The notes under the pieces are model-generated. The model did no database searches and had not been told where the DNA came from. It was given only the letters and a program-made list of their open reading frames with translations. This document shows, in pieces, positions 1 through 10,310 of a stretch of DNA of 64,000 nucleotides (its first letter is position 1; each line of letters begins with the position of its first letter). Source of the stretch: Bactrocera neohumeralis (lineage: Eukaryota; Arthropoda; Insecta; Diptera; Tephritidae). The position numbers and the translations under genes were made by a program. The stretch is taken from assembly GCF_024586455.1 (NCBI RefSeq), contig NW_026089624.1:10383341-10447340 (forward strand), read 5' to 3'.

Positions 1-104
1 GAAAATATTTTTTACGGATTCTGGACAACATGGTATGTATTTAATATTGGAGATATAAAGATTAATTTAGTTAATCTATTATTTTGTTTTTTGCGGGAAA
101 ACAA

Positions 105-279
105 TGAATCATTAAAAAAACTAATTTTTTTTAATTTTTTAGAAATTAGTGTTTTTGTTATAGTGTCGGCCGAGGCCGAGCTTTGAATTATGAATCATTA
201 AAAAAACTAATTTTTTTTTTAATTTTTTAGAAATTAGTGTTTTTGTGATAGTATCGGCCGAGGCCGAGCTTTGAATTAT
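105..279. repeat. Two-copy tandem duplication, unit about 86 bp
   Basis: Two adjacent copies begin with TGAATCATTAAAAAAAC at 105 and 191 and end with the GC-rich stretch TCGGCCGAGGCCGAG followed by CTTTGAATTA. They differ by an oligo-T length change and a few substitutions. The GC-rich end contains a short inverted repeat (TCGGCCGA). No reading frame is evident. It is a local tandem duplication of unknown role. Confidence 0.8.
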
Positions 280-479
280 GTTTCTTAGTAAACTACAGGG
301 CTTCTACTTAACATATAATCTTAAACATTTTCCCCGTTTTTCCCCCCCTTTAAGAAAAGGGCGTTGAATTAGATACATAGGTCACTTGCATAAAATGAGT
401 GCTGCTTTATTTATTTTTTTTAATGAAATACTGAAATCCTGCTAAATTATTATATACGGGTGGTATATATGTAGATGGC

Positions 480-1340
480 ATAAGGGGGCTCTATCCGAGC
501 CGGTGTGAAAATAGGACAATGGGCGTGGCACCGGCCACTTTTTGGTGAAATCCCGGGACCGGACTGACCGATTTCGACAAAATTTGGAACATACATACAT
601 TACTCTGTGAAAATGAGCGAAATCGGACTACAACCACGCCTACTTCTCATATAACACAATTTAAAATTTCATTTGATTCTTTCACTTTCCAGTATACAAA
701 TAAAGAATTAATTAATATAACGGAATAAAATTTCAAGGTAATAATTTCCTTGAAGTAAGCCACCTATTGACCAATAATTGCTCGAATCCAACCAAAACTG
801 TTCAAGCCCCTAGGTACCGAACATGTGGACCCAATACCAATAGTTGACCGAAAATATCGTTCAATGTGTGAAATATGAAATTCCAATTCGCACAGAATCC
901 CTTTCTGGCAATAGTATTTCATTCTGTCAAAAATGTTTTGAATCGCGTCAATACTTTCCTGTGTCCCCATATACCTAATACAAAGATTTTAGAACTTATG
1001 CGTGACTTTATGCTGGATATATCCGCCAATATTTCGGCCAACTCAATGAAAATTGCAGAACACGTTTTATTCATACCAGTGTTCCTTTGCGCCTAAAAGA
1101 GATACAATTGCGCGAAAACTTGAAACTAGACCCCTCATATGACTATTACCAAGATTTTCGGACATCCACTTGACCTCGCTCCATATGATTGGTGATTGTA
1201 TGTAAGGTACCTAAATGAAACCGAGTTACCATTTTTGAGTATGTGTATGTAATAAATAAAATATGGTCGGCACTACCTCCTACTCAAATATTTTCAATAT
1301 TAAATGTTCGGTTGCACCCGAAATTAGGCCTTCCTTACTT
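480..1340. repeat. Dispersed noncoding repeat (GGGCGTGG / ACCACGCC family)
   Basis: The stretch around 520-735 (GGGCGTGGCACC, GACCGATTTCGAC, GCGAAATCGGAC, ACCACGCCTACTTC, TATAACGGAATAAAA) recurs in the same order at about 62850-63025 and partly at 43570-43700. The end near 1305-1340 carries a short inverted repeat, TTCGGTTGCACCCGAA, similar to the one at about 59230. I recognise this as an abundant family in fly genomes but do not place it in a named superfamily. The short open frames inside are not convincing as genes. Confidence 0.6.
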
Positions 1341-2159
1341 GTTTTATTTTAATATATTACATTACTATATTCGATTATGAATTTTTATTCATTTTCATTC
1401 ATAAAATCACTTTAAATAATTTTGTCCGGTTTTTGAGACCAAATGCTCCCATGTGCGATGGTTAAATGCTCAACCTTCTCGCATTTTTTTGCGCGATATA
1501 TGTAAGTTGGTTATTTGAACTTCATGCAGTAACAAAGCACATAAACTGAAATGCAACAATACAAAATACTTAATATTCTAAAAAAGAGCAAAAAACATAA
1601 ATAGAAATTAATAAAAACACGTAAAAAAATATATACATACTATGTTACCTGGTATATGAGAAACACATGAGAAGACTAAATACGTAAAAAACTTTTAGAA
1701 AACATTAAAAAATATTCAAAAGCCAATGATTTAAATTAACAGATTTATTTTATGTATGAAATGAAGTGTCATATAAAAGCTCAAGTTTTTTTAGATAAAT
1801 CAGATCTACTTAGGATAAGCGATATAATTAAAAAAAACAATTGCCTGTGCCGAAATGAATTTTAATGTGAAATACAAGTTAGAATAGTTTATATCTCAAT
1901 AATGTTAAAATCGAAACATTTTATAAATAATAAAAACTGTTGCGTGGAGTCCCTACGCGCGGAAGAAGTAGTAGTAGTGAATTTCCAAGAAATGCATATC
2001 ATTTTGAATGAAAGAAAACTAGCGAGAGGAAAAGGATAAAAATATGGGGGAGTGACCAACACTTTCTTAAATTCACATACAACATCATACAGAATTCAAT
2101 TTGCACTTTCTCTATGCTTTAAGCAGAGAACTTAAAATAATATTTTAGAATTGACATTG
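1341..2159. other. AT-rich intergenic DNA, no gene recognised
   Basis: This stretch is strongly AT-rich with many short A and T runs and no long or family-matching reading frame. Nothing beyond low-complexity sequence is supported here. Confidence 0.6.
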
Positions 2160-2440
2160 AATCTTTCTTAGAACAAACACCAGAAAGTTGTTCAATTTAT
2201 GATTTTTAGCTTTTGCCATCGTCGCGAAAATACGCTTGTTGGCAAAGGCATGCTCGGGGAGATGTGTTTTTATGAATGAAGCGAGGTCGCTTGTGGAATT
2301 TGCGCCTGCGTTTATGAATGAAATTATTTTTGTTGTAAAATTTACCACATTTGGGCTTCGCCAATTTGGCTGCCATATTGACTTGTGATGCTTCTGATAT
2401 TTGAGACAATTGTTGTTTTTGTAGAACAATGTTTCAATTT
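2160..2440 (-). repeat. Relic repeat, inverted partner of 10050-10310
   Basis: Read on the minus strand this segment aligns over about 250 bp with plus-strand 10050-10310. Shared blocks include ACAAAAACAACAA, CAAGTCAATATGGCAGCC, TTTCATTCAT, CGACGATGGCAAAAGC and TAAATTGAACAACTTTC. Both copies hold a 67-71 codon frame starting near the same place and rich in Lys/Arg/Asn, but with indels between the copies. That fits a shared noncoding part of a transposon better than a protein gene. Confidence 0.65.
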
Positions 2441-3045
2441 TTTTTTGGTGACATATTCACATGAGTACCCATATGTATGTTTGTATGCTTGTGCATTATT
2501 TGTTCAGGAATGTATACAATTATATGTACATATAAATATATATGAATGTATGAACATGCAGATCAATGCTCGCGAGTTGAGGAACGTATTCCTTATGATA
2601 GTAACAAACATTAAAACAACTTTTTGTTTCAGGAAACAGAGTATAAATAAAGAATACACATTTCGGTGCGGCTCAAAAATATATTCTTTAGACTCATTTT
2701 TACTTAATGTAAAAATTAACTCTCGCATGTAATATACTCGTATTGACAAGTGATAAAATCATGATTTGAATTTTTGATTGCGCACATGCGTATACATACA
2801 TTTATATGAGTATGCGCAGAGACATAAGATTAATATGATAGAAGATGTACATATGTACATAGATATTTATTGTTGCGATAAATATAATTTCTATTAGTAA
2901 GAAATATAATACAAAAATATTTATTAGTATAGTATATTATGTAAAAATCAAATAAAATGATTAAATATGCAAGTCCAAATTGACTATAAATATTGCTATG
3001 CATGCGTTCATACAAAATTATACTCATATCATAATTATGTTTACA
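2441..3045. other. AT-rich, microsatellite-bearing DNA, no gene recognised
   Basis: Only ACATAT/TATGTA-type simple sequence and short open frames in low-complexity DNA are visible. No family match was recognised. Confidence 0.55.
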
Positions 3046-3367
3046 AATAAGTAAAACACTATTTAACCAGCTACTTAATTTTATTAGATTTATTTACTTA
3101 CAAGTAAATCCGACTTACAAATATCTTTTGAATATGAATATAAATATTTTATGTTGCGTGCGATAGAACACGTGTGATCTCGTCCGATGATCAAAAGGAA
3201 TAGGACGAATTAGAGAAGCTAATATGAGGTGATCAATATTGTAACGGGATTAAATATTTTAGTTTGCTGAATACAGTGTTACCAGATGAAAGTAGTTAAG
3301 TAGTTACAATATTAGAAATAGTTAATAAGTGAATCTATTACAATTTGGAGAGATGCTAATCGCTACA
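3046..3367 (-). repeat. 3' LTR of the CsRn1-type element
   Basis: It matches the other LTR from AATAAGTAAAACACT to ATCGCTACA. Five or so substitutions are seen, for example at the GTGTGATCTCG versus GTGTGGCCTCG position. Its outer edge lacks the TGTGGTGGTTAAGGTGTT that begins the other LTR in window orientation, so the element's extreme 3' end is missing or replaced. Confidence 0.88.
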
Positions 3368-3370
3368 ATA

Positions 3371-3382
3371 CTCCCCTTCTTA
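3371..3382 (-). promoter_or_regulatory. Polypurine tract of the LTR element
   Basis: On the minus strand this reads as an A/G-only run (AAGAAGGGGAG) a few bases from the inner edge of the 3' LTR. That is the expected place for the plus-strand primer used in reverse transcription. The call rests on composition and position. Confidence 0.7.
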
Positions 3383-3425
3383 AAAAAATTAAAGTTTTTT
3401 TAAAAAGGATTTTAATTTTTATACA

Positions 3426-6400
3426 TTAATTTGGAATATAGGCGTTCTTATTACTAAACCTAACTCCAAAGGAAGTATGATGAGTTTTCTCGGCTGATGT
3501 GAAGAATTCTAGTTCGTTTACGTCGCTATCGGCTACGTATACTGGTTTAAGTCTATCCACTGAAATAGAGGTTGGGTTGCCTCGGTAGTCTATGACGAAA
3601 TATTTGTCGTGACGAGCAATAACTTTGAACGATCCTTCGTAGGGCGATGAGAATGAAATTTTTATATGATCATTTCGTACCAAAACATGAGAACAGGTGT
3701 TCAGGTCTTTAAAATAAAAAATTGATCTCTTTCCGTGTCTTGACGTTTCTGCTGGTGCTAGATTTTTGAAATGTTGTTTTAAATTCTGTAATAGTTCGGC
3801 AGTGGTTGTTTGATTGTTTGAAGGAGCAATGAATTCTCCAGGCAAACGTATTGGTTCTCCATAAACGAGTTCAGCTGGCGTTGTGCCCATGTCTTCTTTC
3901 CATGCTGTTCGAAGGCCAAGTAGTACAACCGGTAAAGCGTCTAACCAAGTTTCTCGATGGCAAAGGAGTGCAGATTTGAGTTGGCGATGAAAACGTTCGA
4001 CTAAGCCATTTGATTGCGGATGATATGGAGAAGTCCTCAGATGTTTGATGCCAAGGATCTGCGACAGTGAGTTAAACAGTTTTGACTCAAATTGTCGTCC
4101 TTGATCGGATGTTATTCGTTTTGGTACACCGTACCGAGCGATCCAGTGGGCGAATAGTGCTCGTGCTACCGTGTCTGTTGTACCGTTTTCCAAAGGAATT
4201 GCTTCTGGAAAACGCGTAAAACGATCGATTATAGTTAAACATTGATTAAAACTTTTAGAAGTTGGTAAAGAAACCAAGTCTATATGTATGTGTTTGAATC
4301 GTTGTGAAGGTGCTTGAAAAGTGCCGATAGGTGATGATACGTGTCGTTGAATTTTGTTACGTTGACAATCGATGCAAGCTTTTGCCCATGTGCGACAGTC
4401 TTTGTTTATTGACGGCCACACAAATCGTTTATTCACTAGCTTTTGTGATGCCTTTATTCCGGGATGTGCCAAGGAATGTAAAGAATCAAATATACGTTTT
4501 CTGAGTGAAACTGGAACGTATGGTCGTATAGATCCAGTAGTTATATCACAGTACAGAGCTGGTTCGGTGGCATTTGCCTGTATTTTCTGCAGTGATAGTG
4601 ATGACGGATTACTGAGTAATTGCTGCAATTCTGTATCGTTTTGCTGTGCTGTTGCTAAACTTTGTGAAGTGACGGATTCAGAAATCGCGTTGACGCGGGA
4701 GAGCGTATCTGCAACGATGTTCTGGTGTCCTGAAATGTGTCTGATATCCGAAGTAAATTGACCAATGAAATCCAAACGACGGAACTGCCAAGGGGAGGCT
4801 CTTTCTGTGCGTTGGTGGAAAGCATGCTGTAGCGGCTTATGGTCTGTGAAGACGATCACGTGACGTCCTTCGAAGATGTGTCGAAAAAATTTTACGGCTT
4901 CGAATATTGCATGTAGTTCACGATCATATGTAGATAATTTCTGTATTGACGGTGGAAGCTTTTTACTGAAGAATGCTAATGGTTGCCAAGTGTTGTTGAC
5001 ATGTTGCTGTAGGACGGCGCCTATACCATGTTCGGAAGCGTCTGTAAAAATTGCCCATTGAGTGCTTGTATTTGGATGTACCAGTAATGTTGTTTGAGCA
5101 AGTGCCTGTTTTGCTTTGTTGAACGATAATTGAAGCTCTTTGGTGCATTCTATTCTTTGCGAATTCTTGATATTTGGTCCTACCAAGAGAGAGTTGAGAG
5201 GAGCGAGGATTTCGGCCGCTTGTTTGATGAATTTCCTGTAAAAATTTATTGTACCAAGAAATCTTCTTAAATTTTTGATAGTAGTAGGAAATTCAATACT
5301 TAGGATAGCGTTAACCTTATCTTTTAATGGCGTTATGCCATTTTTGTTGACGGTGTGGCCCAAGAATTTTACCTCGGTTAAACCAAAATTTGATTTTGTG
5401 GGATTAATGACTAATCCATAATCTTGAAGGCGTTTAAATAATATTTCAAGATGTTGCAAATGTTCACGCCCATTGGCTGAAGCTACCAGGATATCGTCGA
5501 TATATACGAATAAGAATGGAAGATCTCGTGTTACTTCATCGATGAACCTTTGAAACGTTTGAGCTGCGTTTCTTAGACCAAAGGTCATATAAGGAAACTC
5601 AAATAGTCCAAAAGGCGTTATAATGGCCGTTTTAGAAATGTCTTCTGGTGCGACCGGGATTTGGTTAAATGCACGAACCAAATCTATAGTTGAAAAAATG
5701 TTTTTACCATGTAATGTTGCGGTAAAGTCTTCAAGGCAGCGTACGGGATATTTGTCTGGAATTGTGCGAGCATTTAGACTGCGGTAGTCGCCACATGGTC
5801 GCCATTCTCCAGTGCTTTTCGCTGTTAGGTGCAGTGGCGATGACCATGGACTGTTCGAAGGTCGAGCGATTCCCAGTTTGATCATATTATCAAACTCATG
5901 ACGGGCAGCTTTCAGTTTATCCGGTGGTAAGCGACGTGCTTTGCTGGTCACTGGTGGTCCGTTTGAAGTACGTATGTGGTGAAAAGTGTTGTGTTTCTTC
6001 CCTCTTGTTACGCCGTCTGGATTCGTAATCTGCGGAAAATTTCGTAGTAGTTTGTTGTATATTGTATCTTCTTTAATTGATCGGATGGAAATTGTATTCG
6101 TTATTGGAGCAATTAAAGCGGGTGATGTTAATCCAGTACGTCCGTCGAGTAGACATCTTCGCTTGAGGTCGACTAATAAGTCAAAGTGACTCAAGAAGTC
6201 AGCCCCGATGATTGGTTTCGTGACGTCGGCGATGATAAATTGCCACAAAAATTCACGGCAAAGACCTAGATTAAGAGACAATAACCGTTTTCCGTATGTT
6301 TGGATGATGGATCCGTTTGCTGCTTGTAGCGTATGACCAAATGTTGGTGTTGCACATTTCGACCAATCTTTTGGGAAAACCGATAAATCAGAACCTGTGT

Positions 6401-6527
6401 CTACCAGATATTGGGTACCAGAGGTTCGATCTCTAATGTATAGACGGTGAGAATTTTGCAGAGAATCACTACCCGTCATTAGAGATTCTCTACAGCGTTT
6501 CCCGAAAATGTGCAACCTGGTTTGCAC
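3426..6527 (-). CDS. Pol polyprotein (protease, reverse transcriptase, RNase H, integrase)
   Basis: An uninterrupted 1033-residue frame that would process, copy and integrate the retrotransposon. The aspartic protease active site is DTGS at residues 43-46. RT has Asp282 (IDLVRAF) and the YIDD box at 342-345. RNase H acidic residues are about Asp496 (FTDAS), Glu537, Asp562 and Asp607. The integrase zinc finger is His684, His688, Cys718 and Cys721. The catalytic triad is Asp750, Asp808 and Glu844, with the expected 35-residue gap between the last two. The frame overlaps the 3' end of gag by 49 bp in another phase, so translation would need a frameshift or reinitiation; the exact start is uncertain. 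Length and domain order are normal for Ty3/gypsy. All visible catalytic residues are present, so this frame looks intact, but the gag partner is broken. Confidence 0.93.
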   Translation of the reverse strand: MQTRLHIFGKRCRESLMTGSDSLQNSHRLYIRDRTSGTQYLVDTGSDLSVFPKDWSKCATPTFGHTLQAANGSIIQTYGKRLLSLNLGLCREFLWQFIIADVTKPIIGADFLSHFDLLVDLKRRCLLDGRTGLTSPALIAPITNTISIRSIKEDTIYNKLLRNFPQITNPDGVTRGKKHNTFHHIRTSNGPPVTSKARRLPPDKLKAARHEFDNMIKLGIARPSNSPWSSPLHLTAKSTGEWRPCGDYRSLNARTIPDKYPVRCLEDFTATLHGKNIFSTIDLVRAFNQIPVAPEDISKTAIITPFGLFEFPYMTFGLRNAAQTFQRFIDEVTRDLPFLFVYIDDILVASANGREHLQHLEILFKRLQDYGLVINPTKSNFGLTEVKFLGHTVNKNGITPLKDKVNAILSIEFPTTIKNLRRFLGTINFYRKFIKQAAEILAPLNSLLVGPNIKNSQRIECTKELQLSFNKAKQALAQTTLLVHPNTSTQWAIFTDASEHGIGAVLQQHVNNTWQPLAFFSKKLPPSIQKLSTYDRELHAIFEAVKFFRHIFEGRHVIVFTDHKPLQHAFHQRTERASPWQFRRLDFIGQFTSDIRHISGHQNIVADTLSRVNAISESVTSQSLATAQQNDTELQQLLSNPSSLSLQKIQANATEPALYCDITTGSIRPYVPVSLRKRIFDSLHSLAHPGIKASQKLVNKRFVWPSINKDCRTWAKACIDCQRNKIQRHVSSPIGTFQAPSQRFKHIHIDLVSLPTSKSFNQCLTIIDRFTRFPEAIPLENGTTDTVARALFAHWIARYGVPKRITSDQGRQFESKLFNSLSQILGIKHLRTSPYHPQSNGLVERFHRQLKSALLCHRETWLDALPVVLLGLRTAWKEDMGTTPAELVYGEPIRLPGEFIAPSNNQTTTAELLQNLKQHFKNLAPAETSRHGKRSIFYFKDLNTCSHVLVRNDHIKISFSSPYEGSFKVIARHDKYFVIDYRGNPTSISVDRLKPVYVADSDVNELEFFTSAEKTHHTSFGVRFSNKNAYIPN

Positions 6528-7304
6528 CGAATAGCGTTTTTACCGTATTTCGAGTGGTAGTAACAAAACCCGTTAGAGCTCAGCCTACGTTGTTGGGACT
6601 GATTACGTGACCTCGGCTTGTTATGCTGTGGTGTATTTGATCTGAATTCCCGTTTGTTAATAACGGCTGATAGTGCTGCTAACTGTTTGGTTAAGTCTGA
6701 TATTTGTTGTGCGAAGTCTGCACCATTAGTGTTGTTGGTATTTTTGGATACTGATGAAACGTGCATACCTTGTATGATTTCGTGGAGTCTGTCTGCACTA
6801 GCTCCTAAATTTTCCAGCGTTGTATTTGTTTGCAATGCTAACATGGCGCGAGTGTCCTTCGGTAAAGCGGACAACCATTTAGCTTTAAGTACATCTTCGT
6901 CGACGCCTGGAACCAGTGCTTTAAGATGGCGCAGGAGTTGTGATGGCGTAAGATCGCCAATCTCCTCACCTTCGAGAAGTTGTTGTAGCTTCGCTTCTTT
7001 CGATTTAGAAAAACGGCTAACTAGTGCCATTTTGAGTGCAATAAAAGGTGCTGATGTTGGAGGATCAACAATGATGTCTTCCACTTCTGCCGCATGTCGC
7101 GTGTCGAGGATGGAAACCGCGTGGCTAAAATTTGTCAACATCTCTTACCACTCCAAGAATCCTAAACTGTGCTTCGATTTGGGCGATCCAAAGCGATGGC
7201 TTGTCAGGATTAAACTGTATAGGTCGTATGACGTTGGATGTTGGTTGTGGAGGTTTCCTGTCTTCGGAATTGTCTTCCGATGGTGACTGCTTTAAGTTGG
7301 TCAT
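6479..7304 (-). pseudogene. Gag, frameshifted
   Basis: The nucleocapsid/capsid gene of the LTR element. The frame from the ATG at 7304 gives 59 residues containing a W-x-x-Q-I-E-A-Q-F segment typical of arthropod gypsy Gag N-termini, then stops at 7125-7127. The rest of the same domain continues in the next frame (open from 7141 to 6479), including AAEVEDII and the TPSQLLRHL segment. The most economical explanation is one extra base in the TTTT run at about 7127-7131. Near the C-terminus the second frame has Cys193, His196, Cys206 and Cys210, a CHCC motif instead of the usual CCHC knuckle. It overlaps the start of pol. A sequencing error in the homopolymer cannot be excluded. Confidence 0.85.
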
Positions 7305-7584
7305 CTTTGTACCGAGTTGGTACTGGAGTGATGTGACAGGTTTAGTATTCTATCGCTTAAGCCGCGTGGCGTAGTATGGTTGAGTTTGCGCGTGCAACTC
7401 CTTTATCGAGATTTACTTTGATGATTGTGGCTCACCTATGTAGAGGTTGTGATACGCACATCGGAATAACGTGTTATCCATAAATCACGTTGATTTTTAG
7501 CTTGTACCCCGGGCGTAAGACGTCGGGTATGTTGTGAGCGTCGCCAATGTGATTTTAACGTCGGTATATTGCATGAATTTCAGT

Positions 7585-7598
7585 CGTCGGGGTCACCA
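7585..7598 (-). promoter_or_regulatory. Primer binding site, tRNA-Trp type
   Basis: Plus-strand CGTCGGGGTCACCA equals the 3' end of insect tRNA-Trp (CGTCGGGGTCA plus CCA), as I recall that tRNA. The minus strand is therefore complementary to it over 14 bases. It lies one base from the inner end of the 5' LTR, where the minus-strand primer should be. It is not a tRNA gene, because nothing else of a tRNA is present. Confidence 0.88.
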
Positions 7599-7599
7599 A

Positions 7600-7939
7600 T
7601 GTGGTGGTTAAGGTGTTAATAAGTAAAACACTATTTAACCAGCTACTTAATTTTATTATATTTATTTACTTACAAGTAAATCCGACTTACAAATATACTT
7701 TGAATATGAATATAAATATTTTATGTTGCGTGCGATAGAACACGTGTGGCCTCGTCCGATGATCAAAAGGAATAGGACGAATTAGAGAAGCTAATATGAG
7801 GTGATCAATATTGTAACGGGATTAAATATTTTAGTTTGCTGAATACAGTGTTACCAGATGAAAGTAGTTAAGTAGTTACAATATTAGAAATAATTAATAA
7901 GTGAATCTATTACAATTTGGAGAGATGCTAATCGCTACA
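7600..7939 (-). repeat. 5' LTR of the CsRn1-type element
   Basis: 340 bp with TGTGGTGGTT at one end and CGCTACA at the other, giving canonical TG...CA ends. Positions 7618-7939 align without length change to the other LTR. The placement one base from the primer site fixes the inner boundary. This LTR would carry the element's promoter. Confidence 0.88.
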
Positions 7940-8372
7940 GAAATTCTTTACATTCGTTGGGAGTGTAATCATGGGCAGGCATACATACATATATTTACAA
8001 GTATGTCTCTCCATGTTCTCTGCTTGGGCATACATGTCACATCATCATATACCGAAAATACATACATATATTTATTTCTCTTCATGTTCTCTGTTTGAGT
8101 ATGGGGAGAACTGTTAAAAATGTTAACATTTCACAGCGTGAATTCTGTGGTAGTGAGGTGAATTCCTTACTACAAATCTAACAAATGTTCGCTGTCAAAC
8201 CTGCACCTTCTCTATGCTTTAAGTTCTCTGCTTTACTCTCATTCTCTCTCTCTCGCACTCTATCTTTCTCTGTTGCTCTTTTCCTTCCGAGTTACGTTAA
8301 TCGTTCAACGCTATTCCCCCTCGCAACCTTTTCCGAAGTCGCCAAAGAAGTTTCACTTCAAAAACATTTATA
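7940..8372. other. Noncoding stretch, no gene recognised
   Basis: Contains ACATACATATATTT simple sequence and a CT-rich tract around 8205-8300. The phrase CTTCTCTATGCTTTAAG at about 8207 recurs near 2107, so part of it may be an old repeat. The 62-codon open frame across the CT tract has no recognisable domain. Confidence 0.45.
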
Positions 8373-8919
8373 GCGGGATTCTGTAACCAGTCTCTAGTCT
8401 CTATTTGAGACATTTTGAGGCAAAGTCTCAATTTGAGACTAGTTACTATTCACTAAACAGTCTCTAGCGTTAGTCTCAAAATATTGAGACCTGGTAGTTG
8501 GCAGGTCACAAAACTAAAAAGAACTCTTGTCTGCCATTTTGAATATACTGAATAGAGATCATCATAGATATTAATCGATTGTCGTTTCTTTATATTTTGT
8601 AAGCAACTCAAACATGAAAAGGTTTAAAATAAATCAATTTTACATAAATTTCGTAAATATTATGAAACAAAGTCAACATATATTTTTATTTTTATTGATA
8701 ATTATGTTTTTTGACTATCTTATAGAAAATTTAATATTTGTTATCGACATATTTATTTTCATTCAAGTGTAAAAACATCTCTGAATAATGAAATGTAATA
8801 GATTTTGTGACTGTCACTTACAGAATAGCAATATCATCTCAAGTCTCAAAAATTGTCTCTAACTTAAAATCTCAAATTTAGAGACTTGAGACTGTCTCAA
8901 GTTACAGAATCGCACGGTT
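8373..8919. mobile_element. MITE with inverted GATTCTGTAAC ends
   Basis: Terminal inverted repeats read about GCGGGATTCTGTAAC...AGTCTC on the left and, reversed, CGTGCGATTCTGTAACTTGAGAC on the right. They enclose an AT-rich interior without a gene. Inside both ends are clustered GAGAC/GTCTC motifs arranged as subterminal repeats. TTAT flanks both ends and may be a target duplication. About 0.55 kb; non-autonomous. Superfamily not assigned. Confidence 0.7.
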
Positions 8920-9776
8920 ATTGTGTGTTCAAAATTGAAAACAAAATTTAAAAGTAGAAATAATTATAATTTTCAGTAAAATGCCAAATGGAAAATTCTT
9001 TATCTTTTATTTTTTCCATTGACAAATATTGCTATAAAACATTTTCAAAATTAAATGTCAAGTACAATCCCTTGAACTCTCATACCAGAATAGAGTTTTT
9101 GCCTTTGTTTGCATACGTTAGCGACATAAACCAGAGAACGTCTATCATAGAGAAGGTTCACGGCGCGAAGAACGTAAAAATATTTTTGGCTAACTCGGTC
9201 GAGATGGAGGTGTTTCAGCACTGCCAGCTCGGCAGCAGAAATTTTAACATTTTTGCTTGAACAGAGCTGAGCGTGGAATGAAAATTATGCTCAAAACTAT
9301 ATATTGCTCTAACAGACGTATGTATGTTCGCTCTTTTGCTTATATTTTTATACGTTTATATGCAAACATGTGTATTCGTATGAATTCTTTTTGTGCATAT
9401 TAATGAATTGCAATTGAATTTCAATTAGATTATTTTTTCAAAGCAATATTCTTAGTTAATGCGGAATTAAAGCCTATTTTTTTAATTATTATTTGTAATT
9501 GATATATTCATACTTATGTGTATACTTCATTACATATGTACATACATATGTATATAACAAATTATCATAATATATTAAAAAAATTATATACATATATTAT
9601 AATAGTGATAAATATAAATAATGGTTATCATTAAAAAACTTATGTATGTGTGTATATTCACATGTGTCATGACCTTACGTATGTATGTGTTTATGTTCAC
9701 TTTCGCGAATTCAAATCATATTATCACTTATCAATAATAACATGTGCGCGCTGCTCATATGTTCATACATAAATAT
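8920..9776. other. AT-rich noncoding DNA, no gene recognised
   Basis: It holds a 90-codon frame at 8988-9260 with no domain I recognise, then long ACATATGTATA-type microsatellite sequence. I cannot support a gene. Confidence 0.5.
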
Positions 9777-10097
9777 GTGCGTATGACATTGGTACACAAA
9801 TAACGCATACACAAACCTACATACTTGTATACATATGCGTACACATGCAAATATGTCACCCCCAAAAACTACAAACATTGCTTTACAAAAACAACAATCG
9901 TTTGAAATGGCATCAGACATACTTATATGCGTACACATGTAAGTACATATGTATGTGCGTATGACATTCCCACACAAATAATGCATACACAACATTCATA
10001 CTTATATGCGTTCACATGTATGTAGATATGTAAGTCATCCGCAAAAATTACAAATATTGTTCTACAAAAACAACAAATGTCTGAAATAGCATCAGCT
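9777..10097. repeat. Imperfect tandem duplication, period about 178 bp
   Basis: GTGCGTATGACATT begins copies at 9777 and 9955. Both continue through ACACAAATAA, GCATACACAA, TACAAACATTG or TACAAATATTG, ACAAAAACAACAA and a GCATCAG end. The second copy runs directly into the relic repeat at 10050-10310, so the duplication probably arose inside that element. Confidence 0.7.
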
Positions 10098-10310
10098 GCG
10101 TCTCAAGTCAATATGGCAGCCAAATGTAGTAAATCTTACAGCAAGAACAATTTCATTCATGAACGCAAGCGCACTTTCAACCAGCAAACTCGCTTCATTC
10201 ATAAAAGCGACCACCTTCACATCTCCCCGAACAAGCCTTTGCCCACAAGCGGCTTTTCGCGACGATGGCAAAAGCTAAAAATTATAAATTGAACAACTTT
10301 CGGATGCTTC
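10050..10310 (+). repeat. Relic repeat, inverted partner of 2160-2440
   Basis: Aligns over about 250 bp with the reverse complement of 2160-2440, as described there. A 71-codon frame (10077-10292) lies inside, but indels between the copies change the peptide, so coding is not supported. Confidence 0.65.

Larger units (their letters stand above)
3046..7939 (-). mobile_element. Ty3/gypsy LTR retrotransposon, CsRn1-type, minus strand
   Basis: A 4.9-kb element bounded by direct repeats of 322 matching bp. In its own orientation the order is 5' LTR, a primer site complementary to the tRNA-Trp 3' end, gag, pol (protease, RT, RNase H, integrase), a polypurine tract and the 3' LTR. The Trp primer and a CHCC rather than CCHC Gag motif are known hallmarks of the CsRn1/Kabuki clade. 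The LTRs differ at only about five positions, so insertion was recent by that measure. gag carries a frameshift and the outer 18 bp of the 3' LTR are not recognisable, so I see no clean target duplication. Confidence 0.9.

Noticed and set aside
4372..4761. 129-codon plus-strand frame inside pol
   Set aside because: It is antisense to the conserved integrase/RNase H region of the intact minus-strand pol and has no domain of its own.
6618..7286. 222-codon plus-strand frame opposite gag
   Set aside because: Antisense shadow of gag, which is identified by its capsid-like blocks and CHCC motif; the low stop density comes from gag codon usage.
7585..7598. Possible tRNA-Trp gene fragment
   Set aside because: Only the 3' 14 bases match, with no acceptor, anticodon or D-arm sequence, and the position next to the LTR explains it as a primer site.
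8988..9260. 90-codon plus-strand frame with moderate complexity
   Set aside because: No recognisable domain, no splice or promoter context, and it is surrounded by MITE and microsatellite DNA; insufficient to call a gene.
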